64,000 nt of DNA. It comes from Sipunculus nudus (Eukaryota; Annelida; Sipuncula; Golfingiida; Sipunculidae). The stretch spans positions 20,127,456 through 20,191,455 of the forward strand of contig CM049318.1 of assembly GCA_026874595.1 (NCBI GenBank). The letters are read 5' to 3'. The translations under genes were made by a program, and so were the position numbers. Numbering within the stretch: the stretch's first letter is position 1; each line of letters starts with the position of its first letter. Below the pieces are notes generated by a model. It was given only the letters and a program-made list of their open reading frames with translations, did no database searches and was not told the DNA's origin. Shown one piece after another: positions 1-12,872 of this stretch.

Positions 1-175
1 GCAAAATGAATCCCTACATGAAGCGATTTTAGTCAGTTAAGCATGGTCAGGTGTCCATGGAGTGACACACAAAGAATATGCATGTTGTGAAATATTTCAA
101 CATGCAATCTGCATGCCATGTTCTGTACATAAGGAACCATAGCTTAAGACTTTAAAGGTCAAGGGAGAAAGGATA

Positions 176-205
176 AGTGTGTATGTGTGTGTGTGTGTGT
201 GTGTA
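176..205. repeat. (TG)n microsatellite
   Basis: Short uninterrupted TG dinucleotide run with one imperfect step at its left end. No associated element was recognised. Confidence 0.9.
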
Positions 206-813
206 TACATGTCCATGTGGGAGTGAAAGGAAGAAAAGAAGAATAAAATATCTTAAGAGTTGGATTACTGAAGAGCAAACGCTTAAAAACTATGAAAAAA
301 GGAGATAGGGTTTCAAAATATGAGCACACAGCAAATGCTTTTAAAACTGATGACTCCATGAAGTCAGCTAACACCAACATCACAGCCCCAGTAAGCTAAT
401 TTTCCCAGAATTCCAGGAGCCCTCCTTGTATCTTTAGTGGTTCTGAGTGATCTGTACTCATCAGGGTTTCAGCCTGGTTTCCTGTCTAGTGCTCTGCTTA
501 TTCCACACCATCAGCTGGATGTGGGTCTCATTACATTGCACATACTAATAGCTATATTTATATTAAAATTACAATGAATATAATAATCTACACATTAAAT
601 AATACTGCTTAGATAAAAATTTTCTCAAAACAATATTTTGATTAAAAGGACAGCTTTTTAGATGATAAATCCATGGTCTGTTTTAGGAACCACATTGCTT
701 GAAAATTATGGTAACAATATGATAAGAATGATAAATTATTATCTTAAGCCTCATGGTTGTCAAGTATTCTATGCAGCAGGGCCTGAGATAATCCGGAAGG
801 TATTTATATCCTG
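206..813. other. unassigned AT-rich sequence
   Basis: I see no gene, splice-flanked exon or repeat that can be supported here. Open frames are short and look random. Confidence 0.5.
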
Positions 814-1275
814 TAGGGGTTTAACAATGCATCAAATTTTACCATTAACAGATGCACTGATTTGCAGTTTTTGATTAGTTACAAGCAATCGTTAAAACTG
901 CAATTGATTCTTACCCTCTGAATCAATTTGTTTTTATTATCATATTTTTTACATGTACCATCCTGAACCCCCTAGTGCACTGTCAATTTTCTCAAAGCAT
1001 GCTGTCAAATCAAGACTATTTAAAATATTGTGTGTGTGCACAAGATCCTGTTTCAACGCTCACTGGTAAACCACTCCACTCACATAGAAACAAAAATGGC
1101 TGTGAATTCCAGAGGGCAAGCTACGTTGTTCCTTAACTTACTAAAATTAACTAACCTCCACTGTAGTAAACATTTTTTTGGTTTTTAAAGAAAGTCTGAT
1201 ATTTACCACAAGTAATAACTGAACTGAGAATCAAATCGAAGGTAAAAAATTAATTGAATGGATTCAATGGCCTTT
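814..1275. mobile_element. hAT-like non-autonomous element (copy 1 of a three-copy family)
   Basis: The left end TAGGGGTTTAACAATGCATC recurs inverted at the right end of the copy at 14516-14936. The TAGGG start fits the YARNG terminal consensus known for hAT elements. The subterminal block AATTGATTCTTACC (about 903) is followed by AATCAATTTG and faces a degenerate inverted counterpart near 1231-1266. The interior shares a stretch with the other copies (GTTGACAG, a CTAGGGGG-like block, then GGATGGTA when read on the minus strand). No coding capacity is visible. The right boundary is approximate, and I could not confirm a target-site duplication. Confidence 0.55.
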
Positions 1276-1803
1276 TATGATTTACAGGATTCATAATCTG
1301 TAGTTTGACAAAGAGTGAATATCTTTAAACTACATAATGCTTTTGAAATATTCAGCTGGCTTAGAACTCGTGTTGCACCAGGTACTGACTGATATTCTAG
1401 TGTATGCAAAATTCTGGCTGGTGTTGGAATTCATCAATATAACAAATATATTTAGGTATAATCAAAGTGATAGATGAAAAAAGAGGCTATGACGCCTGCA
1501 TCAAGAGATATTAAGCCATGATAGACTGCAATTTAGTTCCAGCGGGAGGAGAAAAGGGACTAAAAACACCCAGGTGATCAACTCAAATGTCAGAAAATGA
1601 ATGATTTAACACATCAGCTAAGAAATCCATACCTGGTTGTCATAGGAACAGCAGAATAGTTTAATCAACACTATTTCATGATTTACGAAGAACAGATAAT
1701 TTCTGGTTGATCAATCTGAAATATTCCTGGTGAGCTTGTTTGAAATCCTCCACCTGCTGTTCAAGCACATGTACAGCTACCTCATCTCATAGAGACTGTT
1801 AAG

Positions 1804-2253
1804 TACCGTAAAAACTGGTGTATAAGTCGAAAAATTTATACCTCAAATATTGATTGAGAAAAGCTACCCCGACTTATACACCAAAACTTATAAATGAAGC
1901 CCTGAATTGATCCAAAACTTCGACTTACCTGTGTCACGATGTCAAAAATGGTGGCCAATGGGAGATCGATGGTATTCTGTTATTGTATTTTCTTTTTTAA
2001 ATCCTGTTAACAATATAACATTCAAATATTGATATAAATAACAACAAGAAACAAAAATGTTCAATCTTTTTATTTGTTCAAGTGACACTCAAGTCAAATT
2101 AAAACATCTCACTTACCTTCACATCCTCAGTCTGAATGGTCTCAACCTGTCTCCTACTTTATTTGGCTAAAAATAATTTTTACCCCATTTTTGGTGCAAA
2201 AAATCCATCTCGTCTTATACACTAGTTCGTCTTATACACCAGTTTTTACGGTA
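1804..2253. mobile_element. 450-bp MITE with perfect terminal inverted repeats, TA-flanked
   Basis: The element starts with TACCGTAAAAACTGGTGTAT and ends with the exact inverse complement. The match continues a few bases to give an arm of about 23 bp. The outermost TA on each side is consistent with a TA target duplication, as made by Tc1/mariner/pogo-type transposases. The subterminal core CTTATACACC also recurs near 1871, and twice more near the right end (2213 and 2229). No open frame of transposase type is present, so this is a non-autonomous element. The superfamily is inferred from the TA target only. Confidence 0.85.
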
Positions 2254-4254
2254 GCTCTTAAATTGCTAGAAATCTGCAGTGTATTGTATTGGAATAGCTT
2301 GCACACATTGATTTGAGCGAAAGGGGGACATGCCCCCCTTACTTTAGGGGGTGGGGGACATATAGCATCTTTTGTCCCCCTCACTTTTGTAGGGGATATA
2401 AACACATTTTTTTTATAATATTCCATAAATATTGTTACATTTTCTTTATATTTTCCTAAATAACCTTTCAATTAAATATCTCATATTGTACAAACTTTTG
2501 GATATTGCATGTGTCAATTGCCACACTGAATTGTCATAAATGTTGAATTTATGTTGAATTATGATACCCTGGGAGAGTGATTTTGACATGTTTGTCATAA
2601 GGGGTGCTTGTTTGGAGATTTTGAGTGGGTGTCCTCATTTCACAGCAGGGGAAGCAAACATGTACGGAAACAAGACCTTTATTCACTATATATTAGCTGC
2701 ATCATACACCATTTTCCAGCATCATAACTACTTTTTGTAAACACTACATCAGACTTTACAGAATTGTGTCCATGTTTCAATTTTGGACATGCAAGCACCT
2801 AAGAGAAATATATTGTCATATGTTACATGCATGTCTTGAGGCATACAGCTTATGTGTGCAAGTTAGAGAATTTCACAGATTTTACCAGGAAAGTCTGACA
2901 AAATATTAATCTAATAAGCTGTACTACATTCTCCTGATCTGGAGGAGGCTTTAGTCTAGCAGTCCAGACCTTAAGTACCTGTTTTTATAAAGGATAGGCC
3001 CATTGTCTGTTGTTGATCCTGTTAAATGAGAAAGAAGTTATCCATACATCAAGAATAAATGTTATTGTTAAGCCATCTGGATTTCAAGTTTGATGCAAGG
3101 TTTTATATACGATTGAGGTCAGGAATAATTGAGAAGTCATAACCAGGCATTATCATATTAGAGCAAGTTGTTGCCGCTCTATGACCTCTATCGTGATTTC
3201 ATTATACAGCTGTGGATGTGCCTTTGGGGTTGAAAATGATAAGTTTCAGCTTTGGGCTACTCTCCACTGTTTGGACCTCCATTATGCCCTCTACGGCCAT
3301 GTGGGCATTCACTAAACACCTCCTGAAAACACTAATATATCTTAGTTACTTTAGACCATCCCACATCCATGGCACATGTAACAAGAAGCTGTAAATATCA
3401 TCAGAAAAATAAACTGATGGCATCTGTTCCTGCAGCATTGATTTGCAGGTATCTGTGGGGGTATCATATATGCAGCCTTGTTGAGGCAGCAAAACATATA
3501 TAATCCCCAGTGTTTGCAGCATCATTAATGAAAATCTACATCAAAATCCACCATCCAATTCATCCAATGATCAAGCCTCCAGGCTATGTGTGATCTCCTA
3601 GTAAAAAGTATGTGACACTCATAATCAAAGCAGGACTGTATGCAGCCAGCACAGGCTTCACTAAACAGCTATCTGTGTTTATATAGCCAGGCCTGGCAGC
3701 TGGTATCAGTGGGGAGGATTTTCTTAAACAGTTTATGGTACACGTAGTTATGAATGTGAGGCTTGTTGAAGTATGGCAGATTTGCAGGGATACTTTATCA
3801 TACAGCTCCTGTCAGTGTGATGGATTTACTTAAATAGCTTATGCTAAAATTGGATATGACAGTTCAGCAGCTTATATCTTGACAGAGGGTTTAGTGATGA
3901 TACCTGGCTTATGAGTGACTGTGCCCAGCATACTGTGTTCTGTATATTACACCACTGTGCAGCAGAACTATGGCTTGGCTTAAAGATGTTATTGATTTAT
4001 TAACAGGAAACATCCTGTGAAATCTGAAGCAAATCCAGAGTAACATCCCAGTATGGATACACATCTAACCAGTGAAATTAAGCTCTAGACTGGCTCTAGC
4101 TTTAATTTCAAAGCTTTGCTGAGACAAATTTGAACACAGTTTGTTGCTTGGTTTCACAGTCTCAAGTCTTGGTCCAAAAGTGAACTTGTTCTTAACATCT
4201 GTTTTCTAAAATTACCTTGCAAAGTAGAGTAAGTTACCCTCCTCACGCAGCAGG
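2254..4254. other. unassigned stretch
   Basis: No gene recognised. At about 2319-2392 there is a small G-rich/C-rich inverted arrangement (AAAGGGGGACAT facing TTGTCCCCCTCACTTT), possibly a short MITE or hairpin. The rest is unique-looking AT-rich sequence without convincing splice-flanked coding segments. Confidence 0.4.
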
Positions 4255-4470
4255 TTTTTCTGGGTCTCAACACTAGGGTGGGCACCTGGTCAAGAATCAG
4301 ACCAATGAGAGCTGGGCATCGTGGATTAAAAACTGAAAAGAGTTGGATGCACAATGCTATGATATACCACGTTCTCATTTGTCTGATTATAATTATTAGC
4401 TCTGTGCAAACCCTGGTACATGGTGTAACCCAGAGAACCTTGTTTTACAAAGGAGAAATGGCATGACTGT
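4255..4470. mobile_element. degraded copy of the 16134/20516 MITE family
   Basis: The blocks AATCAGACCAATGA, a GTTGGATGCACAATG-like segment, GATATACCAC...TCTCA and GTAACCCAGAGAA occur in the same order and spacing as in the copy at 20516-20930. The right end TACAAAGGAGA matches the inner inverted repeat of that family. The left end is degraded. Non-coding. Confidence 0.6.
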
Positions 4471-4948
4471 GGTCTTTAACTGCTGCATGGGGAGTAAAAG
4501 GGTAATTATGAGTGAGTATTGTTTTCCAAAAGAGAGGATCAAATTTTATGACATTCTTAGGACTTTACAAAGACCCTGACAAAATGATTTATAAGATAAA
4601 AATCTCACTTCAAGTTGAGAACTTTGATGAAAAAAATTCAGAACTGTCAGATTTTAAAATTTAAGGACTTTTTCCAATCTTTCTGAAAATTTAATATATA
4701 AATTTTCCTAAATTACTTCAGGGAGTACATCCTGGCTGATACAGTCCATAATGTTCTGATATTGATCTTGCTATCCTTGTCCACTTGGCCTCTATTTGAG
4801 TAAGCTCAGAATTCGTACCCATCATCCTTGGAATCTGATCTCAAGATCTGTCCTTGTCAGTGCTTCCTGCCAGCCCAAAGCCTGTAGGAGTGTTAGAAAC
4901 CCTGGTCTGAAGGTTGTTCTTAATTGTGGGATGCTTGATCTTTATGTA

Positions 4949-5035
4949 CAGTGGTCCCTGGTTTGAGAAACCTCTGGATCAAAAGACCAAATGAATTAAG
5001 GGACACGCTTTGAAGTGAGATCATTAAATTTATTC
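4949..5035. mobile_element. possible Tigger/pogo-like terminal fragment
   Basis: TACAGTGGTCCCTGGTTTGA resembles the CAGT-type termini of pogo/Tigger MITEs seen elsewhere in the window. Only one end is visible, so this is a weak call. Confidence 0.25.
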
Positions 5036-5194
5036 TGGAAGGTGAACAAGTCTGCTTGTTGTAAATGTCACATATTTAAAATTGTTTAATTGTTAGACAT
5101 AACAGTGCAACATTTATAAGACGTAACTGCATATGTGCATATTTTACAATATGATCAAATTAACTTTCTTGTGTTGAAGTACCAGAAGGGAATA

Positions 5195-5326
5195 ACAGTC
5201 AAACCTGATATATCAGATAAATGACTTAAGCAGGTTTTACTGGGGGGTTTATTGAAGTTAAATTTGTATGAATCAACAGTTTCTGACTTCAACACAAGGT
5301 GGAGTGATTTAAGTGAGTTCACTGTA
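5195..5326. mobile_element. short CAGT-ended MITE (Tigger-like)
   Basis: The left end CAGTCAAACCTGAT and the right end (read inverted) CAGTGAACTCACTT are partial inverted repeats. TA lies just outside the right end. The length of about 130 bp and lack of coding fit a heavily shortened pogo/Tigger derivative. Confidence 0.4.
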
Positions 5327-8047
5327 TTAAGTTCTAATTATCATTAAGAAATTCAATACAGTATTTCAAATGGCAAAATGAATAACAGTTCACAATTAAT
5401 AACATACAAGCAATATTCAGATCCACTCAGTGAACTCCATATTAAGAGCAATCATGGCAAATTGTGATTAAAATTCCTCTTCGTTCCTCGCTGACCGTAC
5501 ACATGGCTGATAAAGTGTGGTCTGGGACACTGAAGAATGGACGCCATATGCAATACTGCCAGTACATGATCTCATTTGACTGGAAAGCTTTCGGGGTCCT
5601 GATTTATAGGTCCCAAGGATCTAATAGGTTTCTGGCTCCATCCTGTTTGCTATACACCACAGACCACATTCAGAATCTCCAATCATCCAGACAGTTGGTA
5701 ATAGCTAGTGGCTGTGAAGTAACATGTAATTTGTGTTTTTGTTCCCTCCAACACTAACTGTTTTATTTACCGATATAATGGTCGCAATTGTATGCGAGTA
5801 AAATGAATGTTAATAAATCACATGCTGGTATAAACCACCACTACTACTCATACTTCTGCTCTTACAGTTCAAAGCCAGTTGAATGATTATTCTATACAGG
5901 GAAGTGTTTATATTTACACTGAGTACATACAAGGAACTCCTGTAAGATAACACACATGGGAGTGCTTAATACACAATATAAAATATCATAATTTCACAAT
6001 GGCTCTCCTACACACAGTGCCAGAGCAAATCCACCATTCAATAAACAGAATACTTATAAAATACAATAAAATGAGCGTAGTTTGTCTAAGCAGTAACAGC
6101 TAGGTAAACACTGTACACTGATACAGATGTTGATATATTTATTTCAAGCAAATATAAACTTATCAGTGGTCAAACCAAACATAAGCAATGTACAATGCCT
6201 CTTTGTCTGTGTAGAAAAATTTTTAATGTGATTGATTTTTTTAATGATATCTAAATGATATCTCAGATAAGAGTATTATGTTAGATAAAGTCTGGAGATG
6301 ACAGCTTTGAGAGGCCATGCAGAGTAAAAACAGATTAAGACCAGAATGATGTTTTTTTGGGGTTTTTTGGCTGTCTGTACATCTGTCTCCCAACAAGGAA
6401 AGGCTAATGGTGCTGATATCTGGTGTCAAAATTTGGCACTATGAAACAGGTGGGTTTTAAGGAAGTAATAAGATTCATAATTCATTGGAGCTGGAAGGTG
6501 AACTGGATAAACTCAGATGTTGAAACAGGTATGTGTTTTCTGAGGGCTGTCTGGTTAAGTCAGGTGATCAAAAATCAGCGTTCTTACCTGGCAACGATTA
6601 CTTTGAAATATGGTAGCTATGTAGAGCACCACTTAAACCTCTACAAAAACAGGTGAACCTGACTCCAGATGACCAAGGAAAGCTCTTTATATGATGAGAT
6701 AGCTCTTCTTTCAACAGCTGAGCAGAAACTATAATAGACATGGTCATATGGATCAGGGATACTAACTGACCAAAGTGATGCTCTATTGCCATGGCAACCT
6801 GAGTCGGTGGCCAGCAGGGAGTCTGTGTGTGTTTATATAAACTTAGACCTGGCACCATATGAATCCATAAACCCTGGTCTTCTGTATACCATTACCCTCT
6901 GTTTCAAAAGCCATCACAATATAACTGATCTAAATTAAAAGTACTCCTGATACCAACCGATAGAACTTCCCCTTTATCAGATGACCAGTTGCATTTGCTC
7001 AACTTATAACATTTTCAACACCTCTATTCCTACACTAATAATTATGATAACAATTAAACCTCAACATTAGAAGAAATGTTTTCATAGGTCTCTGTTGGTT
7101 TATTTGTTTGTCTGTTGGTAATATTATGAAACAGTCTTAGACAGGTCACCCACAATGCACTTTTACTCAATCTTAATTATAATCAAGGACTCCCAGGAGC
7201 CCTGTACACTACCTCCGGTGTGTATATAAATTCCTCCTCTATAGAACTCCCCTGACCTTCTCTAGGTAGGATATAACACAACACCTGAGTGCAGGTAAAC
7301 AGCAGAGCAGTCTGGGATACTTGACCCCCACCCGTCCAAGGTCAGACAGCTACTACACCAGCCAGCAGAAGCACTTTCACCAAGAACACCCTGGTTGTGG
7401 ATAGACTGGAGTTCAGGATGACAGGTGGTGCCTCCTATATTATAAATGCGCATATGGTCAACATATGACCATTTACAACATGTCAGTTAAAACCTATATT
7501 GATACTTCTGACCAAAACTTCAGACTAAATCAACTTCACTTATATTTATACACAGAGACAAATATTTTGAAACTGAACATGGGGCTAGATGTATGACAAA
7601 GATTTCAACAAATGATATACTGGCTACTGATATATTTCCCTTAACATGGATGTTTCTTTATACATCATGAATATTCATGTGTGTGTTGAATATCAAGAAT
7701 AAAGTATCACAGCACCTGAACAAAAAAGTTTATGATACTTCGGTCTGGTTGGAAACCAAATATAAAATATCTTCACTGTTTCTACATACATAATGAAGCC
7801 CATGAGTTTTATTTCTGAATACAAAGAATATCCAGAATTAATTATCCCGGCACCTGAACCTACCTGAAGTTACATATCTGTACTGGACTGTGATTGGGAA
7901 CTGAAAATAGTCTTCCCCTTTTTCAGGCTAATACTAAACCAACCAAGCCTAGCCCCAAGTCTGCAGTGATATGCTAAATGATTGATACAATATCTAATAT
8001 CAGGAAAATTACTGCAACAAAACAGAGACTGAAGATTGCTTTTGGTA
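5327..8047. other. unassigned stretch
   Basis: No supported gene. Open frames are all short. A small inverted pair ATGGTCA...TGACCAT lies around 7453-7475. I see no dispersed family in this interval. Confidence 0.4.
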
Positions 8048-8260
8048 ATACAGTAAAACTTTGCCTGACGACCACCTCGATGTATGGGCCACCTCATTAT
8101 AATGACCACTTTTTCATGGTCCCAATTCTTTTTAGCTATTTATATCAGATCTTGCCTGGACGGCCACCTCCAAAAAATTACTACTTTTGTGATACTTTTT
8201 GTGACTACAAGATGCCATTGGTGGTGGTAATTTCATGGTTACAGTGTATATCTGTTTCTG
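8048..8260. mobile_element. Tigger-like MITE, degraded
   Basis: The left terminus TACAGTAAAACTTTGCCTGA, followed by CGACCACC, is the classic form of pogo/Tigger MITE ends. A similar block (GGACGGCCACCTCC) appears internally. A diverged inverted end (GGTGGTGG...ATGGTTACAGTGTA) closes the element. The open frame through this region is incidental. Confidence 0.5.
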
Positions 8261-11200
8261 TCAAAAGATACTTAAATAAGAAGTTAACAAACAAGATGTA
8301 CTGTATAATTATAATTAAGAAGTGACATAATTTTCTAAGTACAATGGATTTAAATTAAACTGCATGGTCTTTATTTTCTAGGAGTATGATACTTCAACAA
8401 CCATGAACTAATATCCTTGAAGTGGAAACCCTACAGCCCTTGCGTTGTAGTAATACAATATGACACCTAATGATAGGTAAACATAACAGCAGCCATCTGT
8501 GCTGGACCAGGAATGCCAGCAGCAGGTGAGGCTGGGGGACAGGGTACTCTGTAGGCAGTTGAGGTAACTGTTCTGGGCGTCCCACCCTATCCGTAACACT
8601 GGCGAGCCTAACCACAGGACCGACAAAGATTAACAAGCCCGTGGCTGCCGTACAGGTGCCTGGTGCAGCAAGCATGTGAAGTATCCCAATATCCTGCTGG
8701 GAATGGGCTGCTCCATAAAGAATACACCAGTTACCTAATAATCATTAAAGATACATACTGGAATTCTTCCAAATCTTCCAGAAAAATAACATACATACTG
8801 GTTGAAATACATCAAAATATATACTATGGGCTTGGTAATATGGGTCAATGTAAATATTTTTTTAAAAATTAAACAGGAACTTTCCTCCCTGTCTAAAGGG
8901 AACAGAACAACTTGTTTGTTAATATTATTAATATCCCGGTGTCCACCCTGTTTAGAGTTACATTCTGTTAATAATCACATGGACATAAAACATTAAAAGT
9001 CAATTTTTACTGCTTAACATTATGATCAGTGTCTTATCAAAGAAAACTGAACAACAAACCATAATACAGGTAATTTCTGTATGGAACAGTGATATTAAAA
9101 AAATAATAAAAGAAATATATTCCATAGACAATAGCAGAATCATCCAATCAGTAAAGAGTAAATAATCGGATAATCGGAAGAAGTCTTCCATCTGAGCTGA
9201 AGGTAACATCAATCCAAGGTAAAGGTCATCAGGTAAGGAGCTGCTGGGGTAGCCCTGTTTGGGCTGCTCAGAGCTGGACATATAAACATCAGTTATATGA
9301 GCCTGGGAGACCAGTTTAGTTGCTGGTCTTTCAACACTGTGCATTACAGTGCACCAGAAAATCACCACCAGCTGGCTGTACAGTAATAGTCAATAAAAGT
9401 GGCCTCCTATAATATATACAGAATATAAAAAGACTTGTTTTGACAGACTATGCAACAAGGAGTTATCAATGGCAGCATTCTTACCAAACTAAAAAAGTAA
9501 ACCAAGATATGCATATATGTATTATAGATGCCATCTACGAATATAACCCACAATACTGGCCATTATTGCAATTCTAACGTACCTGTATACCATGTATGGA
9601 ACAAAATATAAAACATGATTTTTTATTAAAATAGGATCATCACCTTTTTTAATAAATCACCTGCAAAATTTATTGAAGATGCCTCTTCAAATAAATTTTT
9701 TTTATTCAAAGAAATTTATAATTATTCTTGAGTTTTTTCATGAATATTCATCAGCTGGTGAATATTTTAGTATTATATTACATACTATTATATTATATAG
9801 AGAATCCCTGTGGCCCTATTTTTACCATTTTCATCCAATCACATGTAAAGAAATTATATTTAAACAGAAAACCACAAATGTATGTTTTACTTCAATATTT
9901 TTTATTTTCATGATACATGCACTGACTAACAAGTGCATATTAAAGACTCAAGCAGGTCATGAAGCATTGTGGTAAGTTTGCTTTATACCCAGTATCTGGC
10001 AATATTTATCTGTGACCTAAACAAAGTTTCTAGATATGAGACTTTCTCACTGGTCACTGACTCATTATGTCTAGTTCTACTTCATATCAGAATATCAGTT
10101 TCAAATCATTTTGAACACTCATTAGAGTGTTCACATGGCAATCAAAGGGTTTTCTAACCGTTATGGTCAACCGTTTTAATCCAGCTCAGAAGGTGGTTTC
10201 AAACCGTTTTGAATGAGAATCATTTTTTCTAATTTATTAAAGTGTCCTGTGAATGCTCTAGAACAGTTTGGACCCATTTTTCAGGCAGCAACTCTGGTAA
10301 CAGCGCAAGCGGGAATGGTTGTGTCAGCATGTTGTTACATTGTTCAACATGTGGAACATGTACACCTCACATTAAACTCATTTGGTCAAACCTCTTTGCC
10401 CAAATCAGTTTGAAAATGTTTCGTGTGTGAAAGGGGTATTTAATAAGTGTGGTGAAACAAAACGTTTAGCCTATTATATTTTAACACATTTCACTTTTTT
10501 GTAAAAAGATGACACAAAAATTTACACACAATGCACTCCATACATACACAATTAAGCTAAAAATAAAAATTTCACTTGTTCTATTCCTAAATTTATTACA
10601 GAGAAAGAATAAACTATCCTATTTTACACTCAGCTCAACAGCCCTAAGCAAGTCCAGAGTGGTTCTGCTAATGGCCAAGAAACAGTTCAGAAAGGGCACA
10701 ACCAGACATTCTGTACAGTATACATAATATATCATATAACATACATGTACATATGATACTTCTAACCTCTTTATGAATATCATCATATTATATATACAAT
10801 GTATGCTACCATACACAACACAAAGAAAACAAAAATTCATCGTCCTCCACAATGCCCTATATAAAACCCACACCTATTATTTATATTTTCACATATTTAT
10901 GCTGAATATTACTTTGACCCAGAAAATAAGTGTACAAAAGATCATGCTGAACATCATATAACTTGCACATTAATGTATGTTCAGTGACCTTAATAGCATG
11001 TGACTAGAAGGTCTGGTGTTAGATTCTGGGACAAGGTTCCTTTCCTTGCTTGAGAGCACCTGAGAACAAACAATGACAGGTGCAGAAAATACTGACACAC
11101 AAAATGTATGTTACTTTTGGAATTTATTCAACCTAGTTTGAGGATATAATCTAAATATCTGAATGTGTCCTTAATAATTTCCAATGATGTTTTTAACCAC

Positions 11201-12829
11201 TAGTTCACCATGGAATAAAAGTAGTAGAACATGTAATTAAAATATGATAAATGAACCAAGTACTCTCCATCAACTGATTTAATATTTCTGAAGTCTATGC
11301 ATGTCAAACAAGATTTGTTTTAAAGGGGTCTATTCTGATACCAAAGTATTTGACATCTAGCTAATCCCTTGAACCTTTGTAAAAACAAGCCACAGGCTAT
11401 TCATTTTGGTTATATCTACACATTTAAAACGTGGGGGGCCTGCTAAATAAATCCAACAACGGCATCTGATGGCAAGGCCGATAATCTAAGGGTTTTGCAA
11501 AGGGCATTTTACAACTGGTGACCTTTCAACTTACGGTTTTTCCCCATTTGTCAAAAAAGCTGTATTTACTAACAGATGATAAACAAGCCAATACATCAGT
11601 CACAGAGGAGTTATAAGAATTTTTTCTAAATATTTTCATTAATATGTATGCAGAGTAAGTCAGATATCACATAAACTGTATAGAAAAGGTAGGCGAGTAG
11701 CTGACTTTAATATAAAAAGCTAAACCATATTTTACTTTTGTTAACAGTAATAAGAACAATACACTTTTTATCAAATGAGGTACAAATAAATGAAGGTTCC
11801 CTCAACACAGTTCTCTATTTGATGAGTCAAAATGTCTAGTTCCGCTTTGATAAACAGGACCATTGAGATTCAATTAATTTATACATATATATAAGGATGA
11901 AGAGAGCAAATAATCACTGTCAAGTATGGGACAGCTTCCTCATGGTTAAAACCATATCCTCATAAGGAACAATTAGTTATTGTACATACTGTTGTAGCCT
12001 GCTATCATATGAGTCACTATATATATTTATAAATATATATCTGCCAGCCTCAGGTCTCTTGGTCTGCCTAATCGGTGACAACCTTTTACCACCCCACTGT
12101 AAGTGGTTCCACACCAGTAGTTCTTTTGTCCAGCAATCTGCCTGTGTAGGTATGATAGCATAACCTTTAACTCGCAAGTCAAACACAAGCCATTTATGTA
12201 TGTGTCACTAGGTGTCATGATCGCTGCCCATGAGGATACACAGAACACGCAATATATGATCAATGAATTAGTTGGCAAAGTTTTCTATTTCTCTTTAAAA
12301 AAATACAAATATTTTTTAATCAAAGTCTATCAGAAGAACAGCTTAATTTTTTTTTAATTTAAGTGAAATGAAATTTTAATAACTGCTTAAACTAAACACT
12401 TCATTTCCTCTGCAGGATCCATGGGTAGGGTTATATAAAATATTTAATTAAAATAAGCTTGCTCCACATAAATTAAAATAACTATGCAGATATATTAAAG
12501 GAAATCAAATGACTAAATAACGGTTTCTGTTTCTGAACACTGATTTATCTTGTGGTCATCAAACATTTTTGGTTTTTAAACAGATACAAATTAAAGTTAC
12601 TAACTTAAGCATGTTTGAATGGTTCCGGGTCATGATTGTCACAGTATATGCATGACAGCAACAAATATAAATCATTTACATTTAAAAAATGTCACCACAA
12701 ATATTCCAGTATCTCAGGTATAGCAGCTGATGTGCCTGACCTAAAAAGCTCTAAAATGTACAGAAACTAGTTGCTGCAGTAAGTCTCCTCATCAGCTCAT
12801 CTTATCACTATATCAAGTGTCATGTGTAA
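8261..12829. other. unassigned stretch with one locally GC-richer patch
   Basis: About 8480-8720 is distinctly richer in G+C than its surroundings and is open in two minus-strand frames, but I recognise no domain or convincing exon. Around 10160-10430 there are repeated AACCGTTTTGA-type words ending in GTGTGAAAGGGGTATT, which could be a dispersed repeat. Nothing else can be supported. Confidence 0.35.
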
Positions 12830-12872
12830 TACAGTAAAACCTCACCTAACAACCACCTTAGTATACTTCAGA
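12830..12872. mobile_element. solo Tigger-like terminus
   Basis: TACAGTAAAACCTCACCTAA followed by CAACCACC closely matches the left end at 8048 and the family at 49776. The partner end was not found nearby. Confidence 0.45.

Noticed and set aside
8394-8675. GC-richer patch with two overlapping minus-strand frames
   Set aside because: No recognisable domain, ambiguous frame, and splice signals are weak in both directions.
9000-9368. 122-codon minus-strand frame
   Set aside because: No known domain and no splice or start context. It may be chance in AT-rich DNA, though it is the longest non-repeat frame without explanation apart from the LINE.
11000-11045. Possible tRNA-derived SINE relic (TAGCATGTGACTAGAAGGTC, then GTTAGATTCTGG)
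   Set aside because: The B-box match is poor and no cloverleaf or second copy was found.
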